DNA of 48,765 nt from an uncultured Mycobacterium sp. (GCA_900078375.1 FLQS01000056.1:1-48765); one strand, 5' to 3'. Positions 1 through 9,100 are shown, counted from the first letter of the stretch. A program made the numbers and translations. The notes: generated from the letters alone by a model not told the origin.

Positions 1-1500
1 CCCGTCAGATCAAACCCCTGAAGATTCGCCCCCGTCAGATTGGCACTAGTGAGATTGGCACCCGTCACCGTCGCCCCGGTCAACGTCGCCCCCACCAAAG
101 TCGCCGAAGTCAGATTGGCATTGGCCAGATTTGCGCCCGAGAGGTTCGCCCCACCCAACTTCACACCAGTCAGATTCAGGCCTTGAAGGTTCTGACCAGT
201 CAGATCTGCGTTGGCCAGGGTCGCGCCGGTCAACGTGACACCCGTCAGATCAAACCCCTGAAGATTCGCGCCCGTCAGATTGGCCTTGGTCAGATTGGCC
301 CCCGACAGGGTCGCCCCCGTCAACGTCGCCTGGATCAGCGTTGCGCCAGTTAGGTTGCGGCCCTGCAGGTTCTGCCCGGTCAGATTCGCCCCCGAGAGGT
401 TCGCCCCGACCAGCACAGTGCCGGTCAGGTCAAACCCCTGCAAATTCTGGCCGATCAGGTTGGCCAACGTCAGATTCGCCCCCGCTAACGTCGCCCCGGT
501 CAACGTCGCCCCGAGCAGCGTTGCGCCAGTTAGGTTGTGGCCCTGCAGGTTCTGCCCAGCCAAATTCGCATTGGTCAAGTTCGTTCCGACCAGCACAGTG
601 CCGGTCAGGTCAAACCCCTGCAGGTTCTGCCCGATCAAATTGGCCAACGTCAGATTCGCCCCCGCCAGCGTCGCCCCAGTCAACGTCGCCCCAACCAACG
701 TCGCTCCAGTCAGATTGCGGCCCTGCAGGTTCTGCCCAGTCAAGTTGGCGTTGGCCAAGATCGCGCCGACCAACGTCACACCGGTCAGATCGAACCCCTG
801 CAAATTCTGCCCAGTCAGATTGGCCGCTGTTAGATTCGCCCGCGTCAACGTCGCCCCGGTCAACGTCGCGCCCGTGAGTTTTGCCCCGACCATCGTCGCC
901 CCGGTCAATGTCGCCCCGGACAGGTTCGTCCCGACAAACAGCGCCGCGGTCAACTTCGCGCCCGACAGGTTCGCGCCGGCCAACGTCGCCCCGGACAGCA
1001 CCGCCGCATTCAAATTCACACCCTGAAGGTTCTGCCCAGCCAGATCTGCGTTGGCCAAGCCCGTCCCGGCCAGTGTGACGCCCGTGAGATCAAACCCCTG
1101 AAGATTCTGCCCAGTCAGATTGGCGTACGTCAGATTCGCCCCCGCCAGCGTCGCCCCAGTCAACGTCGCCCCAACCAACGTCGCCTTCGTCAGGTTTCGG
1201 CTCTGAAGGTTCTGCCCGGTCAGATTGGCGTTGGTCAAGTTCGCTCCGGCCAACGTCACACCGCTCAAATCGAAGCCCTGAAGATTCTGCCCAGTCAGAT
1301 TGGCGTTGGTCAGATTCGCGCCCGATAGCGCCGCCCCGGTCAACGTCGCCCCAACCAACGTCACCGAGGTCAGATTCCTGCTCTGAAGGTTCTGCCCGGT
1401 TAGGTTGACGTTGGTCAGGTTCGACCCGACCAGCGTCACGCCGCCCAGGTCAAAGCCCTGAAGATTCTGGCCAGTCAGGTTGGCCGAGGTCATATTTGCC
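1..1500 (-). repeat. 180-nt super-repeat encoding three pentapeptide coils
   Basis: Inside the pentapeptide gene the plus-strand block that encodes LQGFDLTG recurs at 1, 241, 421, 601, 781, 1081, 1261 and 1441. The spacings are 240, 180, 180, 180, 300, 180 and 180, so all are multiples of 60 nt. Sixty nt is 20 residues, one full beta-helix coil. The standard unit is three coils, and variants gain one or two whole coils. Nucleotide identity between units is visibly high, which suggests recent duplication. Confidence 0.85.
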
Positions 1501-2126
1501 CCCGACAGGGTCGCCCCGGTCAAGGTCGCCCCCGCCAGCGTCGCCTTGGTCAGATTCGCACCCGACAGGTTCGCGCCGGTGAAGTTGTACCCGGTCAGGT
1601 TTTGGCCGGCGAGATTCGCCCCGCTCAGGTTCACATTGGAGCAGTCCTTGTTAGGGGCACACGCACCAAGGGGGTTAACGGCCGCCACCCGGGCAGGCAG
1701 CCGAACGGTCGGCGCGGCGACAGGTTTCACCCCGAACGCCGACATAACTTGTGACAGCAGACTCGCTAACGGGTTGTTCACCGATGCGCGGCCAGCGGGT
1801 GCCTGCGGCTGGGTCGCCCGAGCGCTCGTCGCGACGGCACTCGCGCGGAGGCTGGGTTCGGCGCCAGCGGCCGACGTCCGTTTGAATCCAGTGCTCTTGG
1901 CCGGGCTCCTGTTAGTGGAGCCCGTTGCCTTGCCTGACGGTGAATCGGCATGGCTGCTCGACGGCCCGGATCCAGAGGATCCACCGGTGTCGGCGGAAGC
2001 GATCCCCGCCCCACTCGCCAATGCCGCCCCGACGCCCAGTGTCACCGCGCCTGCGCCGAGCCACATATACGGCTCACGGCGGCGTTGCGCCTTCGCTGAC
2101 GCCTTCACTGTGTGCCTACCAGACAT
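1..2126 (-). CDS. Exported giant pentapeptide-repeat protein (3' end beyond window)
   Basis: The minus-strand frame from ATG at 2126 stays open to the left edge, giving at least 708 residues. Residues 1-45 look like a signal peptide: basic RRR at 15-17, a Gly/Ala/Leu-rich core at about 22-42, and an ASA cleavage site before Asp46. A Ser/Thr/Pro/Ala-rich linker follows to about residue 160, with a CAPNKDC motif. From about residue 165 onward the sequence is uninterrupted A(N/D)LxG pentapeptides, for example ANLTG, QNLQG and FDLTG, roughly 109 copies in view. Such repeats fold into a right-handed quadrilateral beta-helix of four pentapeptides per coil. The likely location is outside the membrane, because of the signal peptide; no partner or catalytic domain is visible. 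GGGGGC just before the ATG may be the ribosome site. Family assignment is firm; function unknown. Confidence 0.85.
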   Translation of the reverse strand, partial: MSGRHTVKASAKAQRRREPYMWLGAGAVTLGVGAALASGAGIASADTGGSSGSGPSSSHADSPSGKATGSTNRSPAKSTGFKRTSAAGAEPSLRASAVATSARATQPQAPAGRASVNNPLASLLSQVMSAFGVKPVAAPTVRLPARVAAVNPLGACAPNKDCSNVNLSGANLAGQNLTGYNFTGANLSGANLTKATLAGATLTGATLSGANMTSANLTGQNLQGFDLGGVTLVGSNLTNVNLTGQNLQSRNLTSVTLVGATLTGAALSGANLTNANLTGQNLQGFDLSGVTLAGANLTNANLTGQNLQSRNLTKATLVGATLTGATLAGANLTYANLTGQNLQGFDLTGVTLAGTGLANADLAGQNLQGVNLNAAVLSGATLAGANLSGAKLTAALFVGTNLSGATLTGATMVGAKLTGATLTGATLTRANLTAANLTGQNLQGFDLTGVTLVGAILANANLTGQNLQGRNLTGATLVGATLTGATLAGANLTLANLIGQNLQGFDLTGTVLVGTNLTNANLAGQNLQGHNLTGATLLGATLTGATLAGANLTLANLIGQNLQGFDLTGTVLVGANLSGANLTGQNLQGRNLTGATLIQATLTGATLSGANLTKANLTGANLQGFDLTGVTLTGATLANADLTGQNLQGLNLTGVKLGGANLSGANLANANLTSATLVGATLTGATVTGANLTSANLTGANLQGFDLT

Positions 2127-2348
2127 GTCGCCCCCAACCCACTCGTAGACCAGCGGTTTCATTTGCATTAGAAACAGCTATACGCCTCGGACCGTCAGTT
2201 TTTGTCGTGTCAGTCAATTTTGCGACTTGCGTATTTGGACACCGCAATTCGCCCAAAACCCCTTGTGGCGCATCTGGCAATGGTGACCAACTTTGGCCCG
2301 GCCGATAACCCGCAGCGAATTCAAGATCGCGGCGTTGATAGCAAACAA

Positions 2349-3575
2349 TCAAGCCAGCCGGTCGAGCAACGGGCGGGCCGCCGCGGTGACGCGTTGATGG
2401 TCGTAGGTGATCACCATGTCGAATCGCCGCATCTCGACATCGGCGGAATGCATTGCGGGACTGGGCCGCTCCCGTGCGATCAATCCACAGGCAGTTTCGG
2501 GTCCGAGCACCAGGATTGTCGACTCAAGCAATAGCGGATCGTCGCGATCGAGAGTCACGCCCCGCACCCGGGGGCCAAGACTCGTCGGCCGGGTCTGCCC
2601 GAATACGGCCACCAGTGGCGATCTCTCGGCGATGGCCGAGTACATCTGCTCGGTCTGCAGATCCAGATGTTCATCGGGGTGCAGGGTGGCCAGGACGATC
2701 GGCGCGTTCTGCGCGGTGGCGGCGATACCGCCGATGTGGCGGGAAAGTGCCGTCAGCGTCTGCTTGCGCACGGTTCGGGTGGGCAGGCCGGCCATCGCCA
2801 ATTCCATCGTCGAATGATGGGCGGCCGGCGGGCAGGGGGTCCTTCGTGCCGGCCACTCGAAGGGTTCCGGTCTGCTCGTCACCTCCCCCGGCGCACCGAA
2901 CCAGTTGCCTTGGCCCAGGGTCGCGCCGTAGGCCAGCGCCTGTTCCAGATGCTCGGCGGTCTCGATACCTTCGGCGCAGATGACGGCGCCCGTGCGCTCG
3001 TGATGGGCGATGATCGCCGCGATGGTGCGTGCGTGCATCCGATCCGGCTGGCGCTGAACCAAGCCCATATCGAGCTTCAGGATGTCGGGCGCAACGACAT
3101 CGAGCAGTACCAGTGAGTCGGGATGCGAGCCAACGTCATCCAATGCGATCGCGAAGCCCAGGGCGCGCAAGGCGGCCACCTTGCGCAGCAACGCGCGAGG
3201 GTTGGTCAGCAGTCCGCGCTCGGTGATCTCGAAGGTGAGGCGAAACGCGTCCGCGGCGCGCATGACATCGGGGGCGACGGTCGGATCGACGGCCGGTGTC
3301 CCCGGTTCGCAGTTGACCAGCAACAGCGTCCCCGGCGTCAAATTGCGCTGAAGGGCGCCCTGGGCTGCGGCGCGAATACACAGCTCGTCCAGGCGGTCGA
3401 GACGGCCGGTCGTCGCAGCGCGGTCGAAGATGTCGAGGGGTGAGGGGTTGTCCAATGAGGGCCAACGGGCCAGCGCCTCATAACCAACGACGACTTCGCT
3501 CGGCAGCGCCACGACCTGCTGGAACGCCGCGACCAGGCCCTTACCTGCAACGCCCTCGTCGATGAAGTCGGTCAT
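2349..3575 (-). CDS. EAL-domain cyclic-di-GMP phosphodiesterase with C-terminal sensory-type domain
   Basis: 408 aa, predicted to hydrolyse c-di-GMP to linear pGpG. The EAL domain spans about residues 10-235. Visible conserved positions are E33 of the EAL motif, N88, E116 (FEITE), D146-D147 (ALDD), K167, E202 (AEGIE) and Q222 (GQGNWFG). The loop after the Asp pair reads DDVGSH rather than the common DDFGTG, but the metal and catalytic residues are all present, so activity is plausible. No GGDEF domain is attached. The last ~150 residues resemble the DICT-type domain often joined to EAL or GGDEF proteins; I am less sure of that. It is divergent from the LuxR/MalT-type regulator at 3820, with 244 bp between them. 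The ATG at 3575 is the natural start, as the EAL domain begins soon after. Confidence 0.85.
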   Translation of the reverse strand: MTDFIDEGVAGKGLVAAFQQVVALPSEVVVGYEALARWPSLDNPSPLDIFDRAATTGRLDRLDELCIRAAAQGALQRNLTPGTLLLVNCEPGTPAVDPTVAPDVMRAADAFRLTFEITERGLLTNPRALLRKVAALRALGFAIALDDVGSHPDSLVLLDVVAPDILKLDMGLVQRQPDRMHARTIAAIIAHHERTGAVICAEGIETAEHLEQALAYGATLGQGNWFGAPGEVTSRPEPFEWPARRTPCPPAAHHSTMELAMAGLPTRTVRKQTLTALSRHIGGIAATAQNAPIVLATLHPDEHLDLQTEQMYSAIAERSPLVAVFGQTRPTSLGPRVRGVTLDRDDPLLLESTILVLGPETACGLIARERPSPAMHSADVEMRRFDMVITYDHQRVTAAARPLLDRLA

Positions 3576-3819
3576 GACGTCCTAGGGATGATGTGCTGGC
3601 CCATCTACGCGCATACGGCGGAACCCGATCCGGTCAAGTTAGCTGCGGCAACGCCATTTGACTGTGCCGCCACCCGTTTTGCCTCCGCGGACCACCCGAA
3701 CCGCAGCAAAGCACCTCGATATTAGTTAAGCCTTCGCTAAGGCAAGATATCTGACATCATCAAACCGACCGGCATGCGCAATTGCGGCCGGATCGGAAGC
3801 CGAAGGGGAGGCTAGGCGG

Positions 3820-6558
3820 ATGCAGCCAAGGAGGCAGCCCGCTCCGGTCGTGTCGACCAGGCTGCGGGCCCCGGCCTTGGACGGCGGCCTGATCACCCGC
3901 GAGCGCCTCCTCGATCTGCTCCGAGCGGGCAGCACCAAACGGCTGGTATTGATCCACGGCCCAGCCGGTTTCGGCAAGACGACGTTGGCAGCGCAATGGC
4001 AGCGGGTGCTGAGCAGCGAAGGAGTGCCGGTCGCCTGGATCACGCTGGGTCGCGACGACAACGAAACCGGCTCGTTCCTCGGCCATCTCGTGGAGGCGGT
4101 TCGCCGGGTAGAACCCACCGTGGGCGCCGGGCTGGGCGGGCTACTGGAACAGGAGTCCGACGACGCGCAGCGCTACGTGCTGGCCGAGTTGATCAATCAA
4201 TGTGCCGAATACCGGCGGCCGCTGGCGATCGTGCTGGACGACTGGCACCTCATCGAAGGGCAAGGCGCCACAGCGGTATTGGAGTTTCTTCTCGACGTCG
4301 GGCCCAGCAATCTGCACCTGATCGTGACGAGTCGAACCCGGACACCCGCGATCGGGCGGCTCAAGGTCGGCAAGCAGGTCTACGAAATCGATGCCACGCA
4401 GCTCCGTTTCGACGAGACGGAGTCGGCAGCCTTCCTGCTCGAGCTGAACGCTCTGGACCTCAACGGCGACGACGTGCACACGTTGTGGTCCGGCACCGAG
4501 GGGTGGGTGGCCGCATTGCAGCTGGCTACCCTGTCATTGCGGAACAGCCCAGACCCGTCGGCGTTGATCCGCGACTTCTCCGGGCGACACCATTCCATTG
4601 GTGACTACCTCGCCGAGAACGTCCTCGACACGCTGCCCGCTGATCTCCTCGATTTCCTTCTGACCACCTCGATCTGCGAGCGCCTGTGCGGTGGGCTCGC
4701 CGCCGCCGTCAGTGGCCGGCCCCGCGGGCAAGCGATCCTCGAAGATCTCGAGCGGCTCGATCTGTTCCTGCGGCCGCTCGACGACAACCGCGAATGGTTT
4801 CGCTACCACCACCTGTTCGCCGGATACCTGCGCCAGCGGTTGGAACGCGATCACGGGGAAAAGATCGTCGGCCTGCATCGCACGGCATCAGCCTGGTTCG
4901 CCGAGCACGAGCTGTACAGCGAGGCCGTTACACACGCACTCAACGCCGGCGACGGGCGCGCGGCGGTGGACCTGGTGGAGACCCAGGCCATGTCCCTGGT
5001 CGAACACAGCCGGATGGCCACCCTGCTCGCGCTGGTGAACAAGCTGCCCAAGCCCCTGCTCGCCGACCGGCCGAATCTGCACATCGGGATCGCCTGGGCC
5101 AACTGTCTGTTGCAACGCAGTGCGCAGGCTCAGGTCTCGCTCGATCTCGCCCGCGCCGCCCTTGGCTCGGTAACCGACAGCGCGACGGCGGGCGTGCTCG
5201 GTGAAGCCAACGTCGTGCAAGCATGCATCGATGTCTACGGCGACCGCATCGACCGGGCCGCAGACCTCGTGGCCCCTTACCTCGTGGAGAATTCCGGATA
5301 CCGGCCCTTCCTGGTCGCGGTGTCGGCCAACATCAGCACCTTCGTCGACATCCACAACTTCGCCTACGACTCGGCCGAAGCGCGCCAGCGCTGGGCCACC
5401 CCGTTTCACGAAACCACCGCCGGCCCATTCGCCGGTGTGTACGGACGTTGTTTCGCCGGCTTGGCCGCGTTCGCCCGACTCGATCTCATCAGCGCCGAAA
5501 GTCGCTATGCCGACGCCAGGGCGGTGGCCGAACGCATGGCCGGGCGACAGTCACACGCCGCCCGGCTTGCTGGTGCGCTACTCGGCCGGGTGCACTACGA
5601 ACACGGTGACATCGACACGGCGGAATCACTTTTGGAGGAGTGCCACGAGCTGGGGGCGGAAAGCGGCGTCGCCGATTTCATGATCGCCACCTACAGCACG
5701 CTGGCCCGCATCAGAGTCCTTCGGGGCGATATCGACGACGCTCTGGCGCTACTCGAAGAAGGAATCTATACCGCACAACATCTTTCGATGCCCCGGCTAT
5801 CCGCCGCCCTCTACAGCGACGTTTTGCGCCTACACCTCGCCGTCGGCGACATCGCCCGCGCCAAGGACGCACTGGCGCGCAGCACCAACGACGTCGCCAC
5901 GGGACAAGACGGCATCGCCTTCGCCGTACGCTACTACCAGCGCGGGATGCGAGCTCGAATCCTGCGTGTCAACAACGACTTCGCCGGCGCGTGCCGCATC
6001 CTCGCAGCAATGCGGGACGACAGCAGGACGGTCGGCTGGCGGTACGGGGAAACAGCCACCAACATCAAGCTGGCGAAAGTGCGTTATCTGAGCGGAGATA
6101 CGGCAGCTGCCACCGAGGTGCTGGTACCTGCGTTGGTGACGGCCGCTCGATCCGGACTCGTCCGCACAGTTATCGATGCGGGGCCGGAGATACTGACGAT
6201 GGTGGCTCAGCTTCGTGAGGCCAGCCGGACCAGCCGACAGCCCAGCGGCTTTCCCGAGGTGCCGGCCAACTATCTCTCCCGCCTGCTTGCCACCGCGCAC
6301 GCGGATGCCCGTAGCGCGGCCATTCCGGTCATCGCCCGCGTCGCGGATCGATCGCCGTTGCCCGAAGAGCCGCTCAACGCACGAGAAATCGACATCCTGC
6401 GTCTGCTGGAACGTGGCCTGTCGAACAAGCAGATCGCCCGCAACCTCGGAGTCACCATCAACACCGTGAAGTGGTATCTCAAGAGCATCTACATCAAGCT
6501 CGGGGTCGGCAAGCGCGGGGACTCGATCACTGAGGCACGCCGCCGGCACATCTTGTAG
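3820..6558 (+). CDS. LuxR-family STAND ATPase regulator (MalT/LAL type)
   Basis: 912 aa, the size of large ATP-binding LuxR regulators. A P-loop GPAGFGKT lies at residues 47-54 and a Walker B strand IVLDDWH has its Asp pair at 140-141. A long helical TPR-like region (about 350-830) follows. The C-terminal LuxR helix-turn-helix covers about 853-912 and includes NAREIDILRLLERGLSNKQI (conserved Glu and Leu pattern) and NTVKWYLKSIYIKLGV. Such proteins bind an inducer through the TPR region, use ATP to multimerise and activate transcription; the inducer here is unknown. AGGGGAGG nine bases upstream supports the ATG at 3820. A small inverted repeat (GCCTT-cgct-AAGGC, 3730-3743) lies in the divergent region shared with the EAL gene and may be regulatory. 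Confidence 0.88.
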   Translation: MQPRRQPAPVVSTRLRAPALDGGLITRERLLDLLRAGSTKRLVLIHGPAGFGKTTLAAQWQRVLSSEGVPVAWITLGRDDNETGSFLGHLVEAVRRVEPTVGAGLGGLLEQESDDAQRYVLAELINQCAEYRRPLAIVLDDWHLIEGQGATAVLEFLLDVGPSNLHLIVTSRTRTPAIGRLKVGKQVYEIDATQLRFDETESAAFLLELNALDLNGDDVHTLWSGTEGWVAALQLATLSLRNSPDPSALIRDFSGRHHSIGDYLAENVLDTLPADLLDFLLTTSICERLCGGLAAAVSGRPRGQAILEDLERLDLFLRPLDDNREWFRYHHLFAGYLRQRLERDHGEKIVGLHRTASAWFAEHELYSEAVTHALNAGDGRAAVDLVETQAMSLVEHSRMATLLALVNKLPKPLLADRPNLHIGIAWANCLLQRSAQAQVSLDLARAALGSVTDSATAGVLGEANVVQACIDVYGDRIDRAADLVAPYLVENSGYRPFLVAVSANISTFVDIHNFAYDSAEARQRWATPFHETTAGPFAGVYGRCFAGLAAFARLDLISAESRYADARAVAERMAGRQSHAARLAGALLGRVHYEHGDIDTAESLLEECHELGAESGVADFMIATYSTLARIRVLRGDIDDALALLEEGIYTAQHLSMPRLSAALYSDVLRLHLAVGDIARAKDALARSTNDVATGQDGIAFAVRYYQRGMRARILRVNNDFAGACRILAAMRDDSRTVGWRYGETATNIKLAKVRYLSGDTAAATEVLVPALVTAARSGLVRTVIDAGPEILTMVAQLREASRTSRQPSGFPEVPANYLSRLLATAHADARSAAIPVIARVADRSPLPEEPLNAREIDILRLLERGLSNKQIARNLGVTINTVKWYLKSIYIKLGVGKRGDSITEARRRHIL

Positions 6559-6599
6559 GGATTGCCTTCTTGCCTGATCGGCAAATTATCTTGCCAGTC

Positions 6600-7307
6600 A
6601 TGCACCGGGATCGGCACCATCGCGTTGTGACCTCAAATCCTTTCGACGACTCAGTCCATGTCGCGCTGTATGCCGAGCGCGCCGCACAGATGGTGCCCGC
6701 ATACCGCGATATTCACCGTCTTGCCACGGTCCTCATCGACGAGCGTGCGCAGCCCGATGCCAGGATTCTGGTACTCGGGGCAGGCGGCGGTCTGGAGACC
6801 AAGTCGTTCGCCGAGGCCAAGCCCGGCTGGACGTTTGATGCCGTGGACCCGTCGGCCGCCATGCTGGATCTCGCTGCGCAGAACCTCGGCGCACATGCGG
6901 CTCGGGTGCGCATGCACCACGGGTACATCGACGATGCGCCGCCGGGGCCGTTCGCCGCCGCCACCAGTCTGCTGACCCTGCACTTCCTCCCCTGCGACCA
7001 ACGGCGTGACACCGCGGCTCGGGTACGTCAGCGCCTCGCACCTGGCGCACCGTTTGTCGTTGCGCACCTGAGTTTTCCGCAGCGCGACGATGACGAGCGG
7101 GAGTTGTGGATAGGGCGGCACATCGCGAACCTCATCGCGTCGGGCATCGACTCCGCCGACGTCGACAAGGCGCGTTCCGCCATCGCGTCGGACGTTCCGA
7201 TCCTGTCACCGGAGCAAGACCGCGCGGTCCTGCTCGACGCCGGTTTCACCGATGTCACGGAGTTCTTCTCGGCGTTCACTTTTCGCGGTTGGGTCGGTTA
7301 CGCGTGA
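6600..7307 (+). CDS. Class I SAM-dependent methyltransferase
   Basis: About 235 aa. Motif I reads ILVLGAGGGLET, followed by FDAVDPSAAML, where the acidic residue binds the SAM ribose. MHHGYIDDAP corresponds to the adenine-binding region and the stretch SLLTLHFLP to post-I/motif IV. The closest named type is the ubiE/tam-like small-molecule methyltransferases; the substrate cannot be read from sequence. Start choice is uncertain. TTG at 6570, ATG at 6600 and GTG at 6627 are all in frame, and none has a good ribosome site; the conserved fold begins after 6627. It lies 41 bp after the LuxR-type regulator and may be co-transcribed. The stop overlaps the end of the opposing methyltransferase remnant by 10 nt. 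Confidence 0.75.
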   Translation: MHRDRHHRVVTSNPFDDSVHVALYAERAAQMVPAYRDIHRLATVLIDERAQPDARILVLGAGGGLETKSFAEAKPGWTFDAVDPSAAMLDLAAQNLGAHAARVRMHHGYIDDAPPGPFAAATSLLTLHFLPCDQRRDTAARVRQRLAPGAPFVVAHLSFPQRDDDERELWIGRHIANLIASGIDSADVDKARSAIASDVPILSPEQDRAVLLDAGFTDVTEFFSAFTFRGWVGYA

Positions 7308-7757
7308 CGCGTGAACAGCGACATTTCGTTGCCGCGGGCCGGCTCGAACGGCAAGGTGAGCGAGACGTATCCGTTGCCTCGGTCCCGGACGTAGTCGAGA
7401 TAGTCTGGTGTGCCGTTCTCAGCAAGGGTCGGCGCGTTGGGGGCCGGGTGCGGTTCTAGCAGTTGCAGCACCGGCCGGTAGAGGGTGACCGCGCCATCCA
7501 GGTGGACCAGATCCACCGAGCCACCTACGCCGTCGCGCAGTGTATCGAGGGCATCGCCGACGCGAATGTCGACGAAGTCGGCAAGCCCGGCCGCCACCAA
7601 ACGCTCCTGTGCCCGTTGCGCTTTCACATTCTCCAGCACGGTGCCGATAACGGCACCACCCCGTAGTCACGGACTTCGGCTTCGAGCAGGCTCTCGAGGG
7701 GGTCGATGCCCTCGTTGGCGCGCTCAAGGATCGCGAGGTGCTGAGTGAGTCCATCAA
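7298..7757 (-). pseudogene. Decayed O-methyltransferase-like gene
   Basis: The downstream part (about 7298-7655) encodes VIGTVLENVKAQRAQE, a VDIRVGDALDTL segment, DLVHLDG and a conserved tail with YLDYVRDRGNGYVSLTLPFE. These match the C-terminal half of SAM-dependent O-methyltransferases. The upstream part (about 7640-7757), in a different frame, gives GLTQHLAILERANEGIDPLE and LLEAEVRDYG, like the N-terminal helices of the same family. Between them the SAM-binding glycine loop and about 50 residues are missing and the frame changes. The upstream frame also lacks an in-frame start; the ATG at 7757 is out of phase. I read this as a broken gene with an internal deletion and at least one extra frameshift. 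Confidence 0.7.
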
Positions 7758-7905
7758 GTTAGGGTAAAAACGATTTTCGGCCAAGTAGAATCACTGAACT
7801 AGCCGATTTGCTGCGGGCACAAATGGGAACGGTGACGATGCCATTGCGATCAGGATCGATGAAACCGGTTCTGCACGACCTCTTTTCCTGCGGTATCTGA
7901 TTGCG

Positions 7906-8829
7906 GTGGCGCTCATTGGACGGAAGCGACCGGCGCTTCAATCCCCACTACCCCAGAGCCCGCCGGAGTGGTTCGTAGCAGCGTTGGCCGAGAAGGCCGA
8001 GCATTCCGATATCGGCGTTGATGATTGCCAGATACATCTGCGTACCTGGGGAAGCCGCGACCTGCCGCCACTGGTGCTCGTTCATGGCGGAGCCGCCCAC
8101 TCGGGATGGTGGGACCACATCGCACCGTTCTTCTCGAAAACCCACCGGGTCATCGCACCAGACCTCAGCGGTCATGGCGACAGCGGGGCTCGCACGGAGT
8201 ATCGCCCGCGCACCTGGGCACGCGAAGTGCTGGCAGCAGCCGAGGCGGAAGGACCATCTGGTCGACCAACCATCGTCGGCCACAGCATGGGCGGCTCCGT
8301 CGCATCGGCCGCGGCCGGCCGCTACGGCGAGCAGATCGACAGCATCATTGTCATCGATTCGCCGCTACGGGATGAGGCGCCCGAAGAAGCGCGGCTGCGG
8401 GATCGCAATCGACACCCCAGCGGATACCGGTCGAAGGAGGAGATCCTCGAACGATTCACACCCGTCCCCGCGCAGAGCACCGTGCTCCCCTACATCTGGG
8501 GCCATATCGCCGACCAATCGGTACGCCATGCGCCAGAAGGGTGGTTCTGGAAGTTCGATCCAGCGATCTTCGATGTACGCCTGGGCCGCGTACCCGCGGA
8601 CGAGGAGAAGCTGGAACGCTCAATGGCCGAAATGCCTTGTCGTATCGGGTATATACGGTCCGAGGCCGGCTTGGTATCACCCGATATGGCCGACCGCATC
8701 CGAAGTATGTTGCAGCTCAGAGGCCCGTTCGTTGAGCTCGCGGCGGCCGGCCACCACCCCATGCTGGATCAACCGCTGGCTCTGGTAGCGACCATCCGGA
8801 CACTGCTCGAAATGTGGTCCATCACCTAG
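7906..8829 (+). CDS. Alpha/beta hydrolase
   Basis: 307 aa with the alpha/beta-hydrolase core. The oxyanion-hole HGG is in VLVHGGAAHSGWW, then DLSGHGDS, the nucleophile elbow GHSMGGS, and a C-terminal GHHPMLDQP carrying the catalytic His. The acid position follows the YIRSEAG strand and may be a Glu rather than Asp. The substrate is unknown; the family includes esterases, epoxide hydrolases and C-C bond hydrolases. The start is a GTG at 7906. The 148 bp upstream hold no other gene that I can support. No signal peptide is seen, so it is probably cytosolic. Confidence 0.85.
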   Translation: MALIGRKRPALQSPLPQSPPEWFVAALAEKAEHSDIGVDDCQIHLRTWGSRDLPPLVLVHGGAAHSGWWDHIAPFFSKTHRVIAPDLSGHGDSGARTEYRPRTWAREVLAAAEAEGPSGRPTIVGHSMGGSVASAAAGRYGEQIDSIIVIDSPLRDEAPEEARLRDRNRHPSGYRSKEEILERFTPVPAQSTVLPYIWGHIADQSVRHAPEGWFWKFDPAIFDVRLGRVPADEEKLERSMAEMPCRIGYIRSEAGLVSPDMADRIRSMLQLRGPFVELAAAGHHPMLDQPLALVATIRTLLEMWSIT

Positions 8830-8969
8830 GCTGATACCCCCGCACCGCTTGGGTTTGTCGTCCGACATCTGGAGCGCACTCGGTGCAACCGGGCTTGATC
8901 TCGCCAAGATTCAGCGGTTGAGCGCCTGCACGCCGGGCTGGCCATGCCCGAGCTCCAGCCGTGGCGATT

Positions 8970-9100
8970 GTGCTACATATATCGATCATCAGGGCATTCA
9001 GGGACAATGATCGAAATATCGATCATCTTTCGAGTTCATCCTGATGATCGAAATATTGATCATCGGCACCGATTGGCCGTATGATCGAAATATGTATCAT
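8970..9100 (+). promoter_or_regulatory. Array of four palindromic operators for hipBA
   Basis: Three clear copies of ATGATCGA-AATA-TCGATCAT lie at 9007-9026 (perfect 8-bp arms), 9044-9063 (one mismatch) and 9081-9100 (right arm TGTATCAT). A fourth, with only the right arm conserved, fits at 8970-8989. The start-to-start distance is exactly 37 nt each time. The last copy covers the likely hipB start codon at 9092. The layout is that of an autorepressed toxin-antitoxin promoter with cooperative antitoxin binding. Confidence 0.8.

Noticed and set aside
280..1026. Plus-strand open frames rich in VAPVNVAP repeats, up to 248 codons
   Set aside because: They are the antisense shadow of the minus-strand pentapeptide repeats, which give A(N/D)LxG, a known fold, behind a signal peptide.
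1..1500. Regular DNA repeats that could suggest a CRISPR array
   Set aside because: The repeats are contiguous, coding and in frame, with no unique spacers.
8970..9100. 37-nt-spaced repeats as a mini CRISPR array
   Set aside because: Units are palindromic 20-mers, only three to four copies, and sit on the start of a HipB-like repressor gene.
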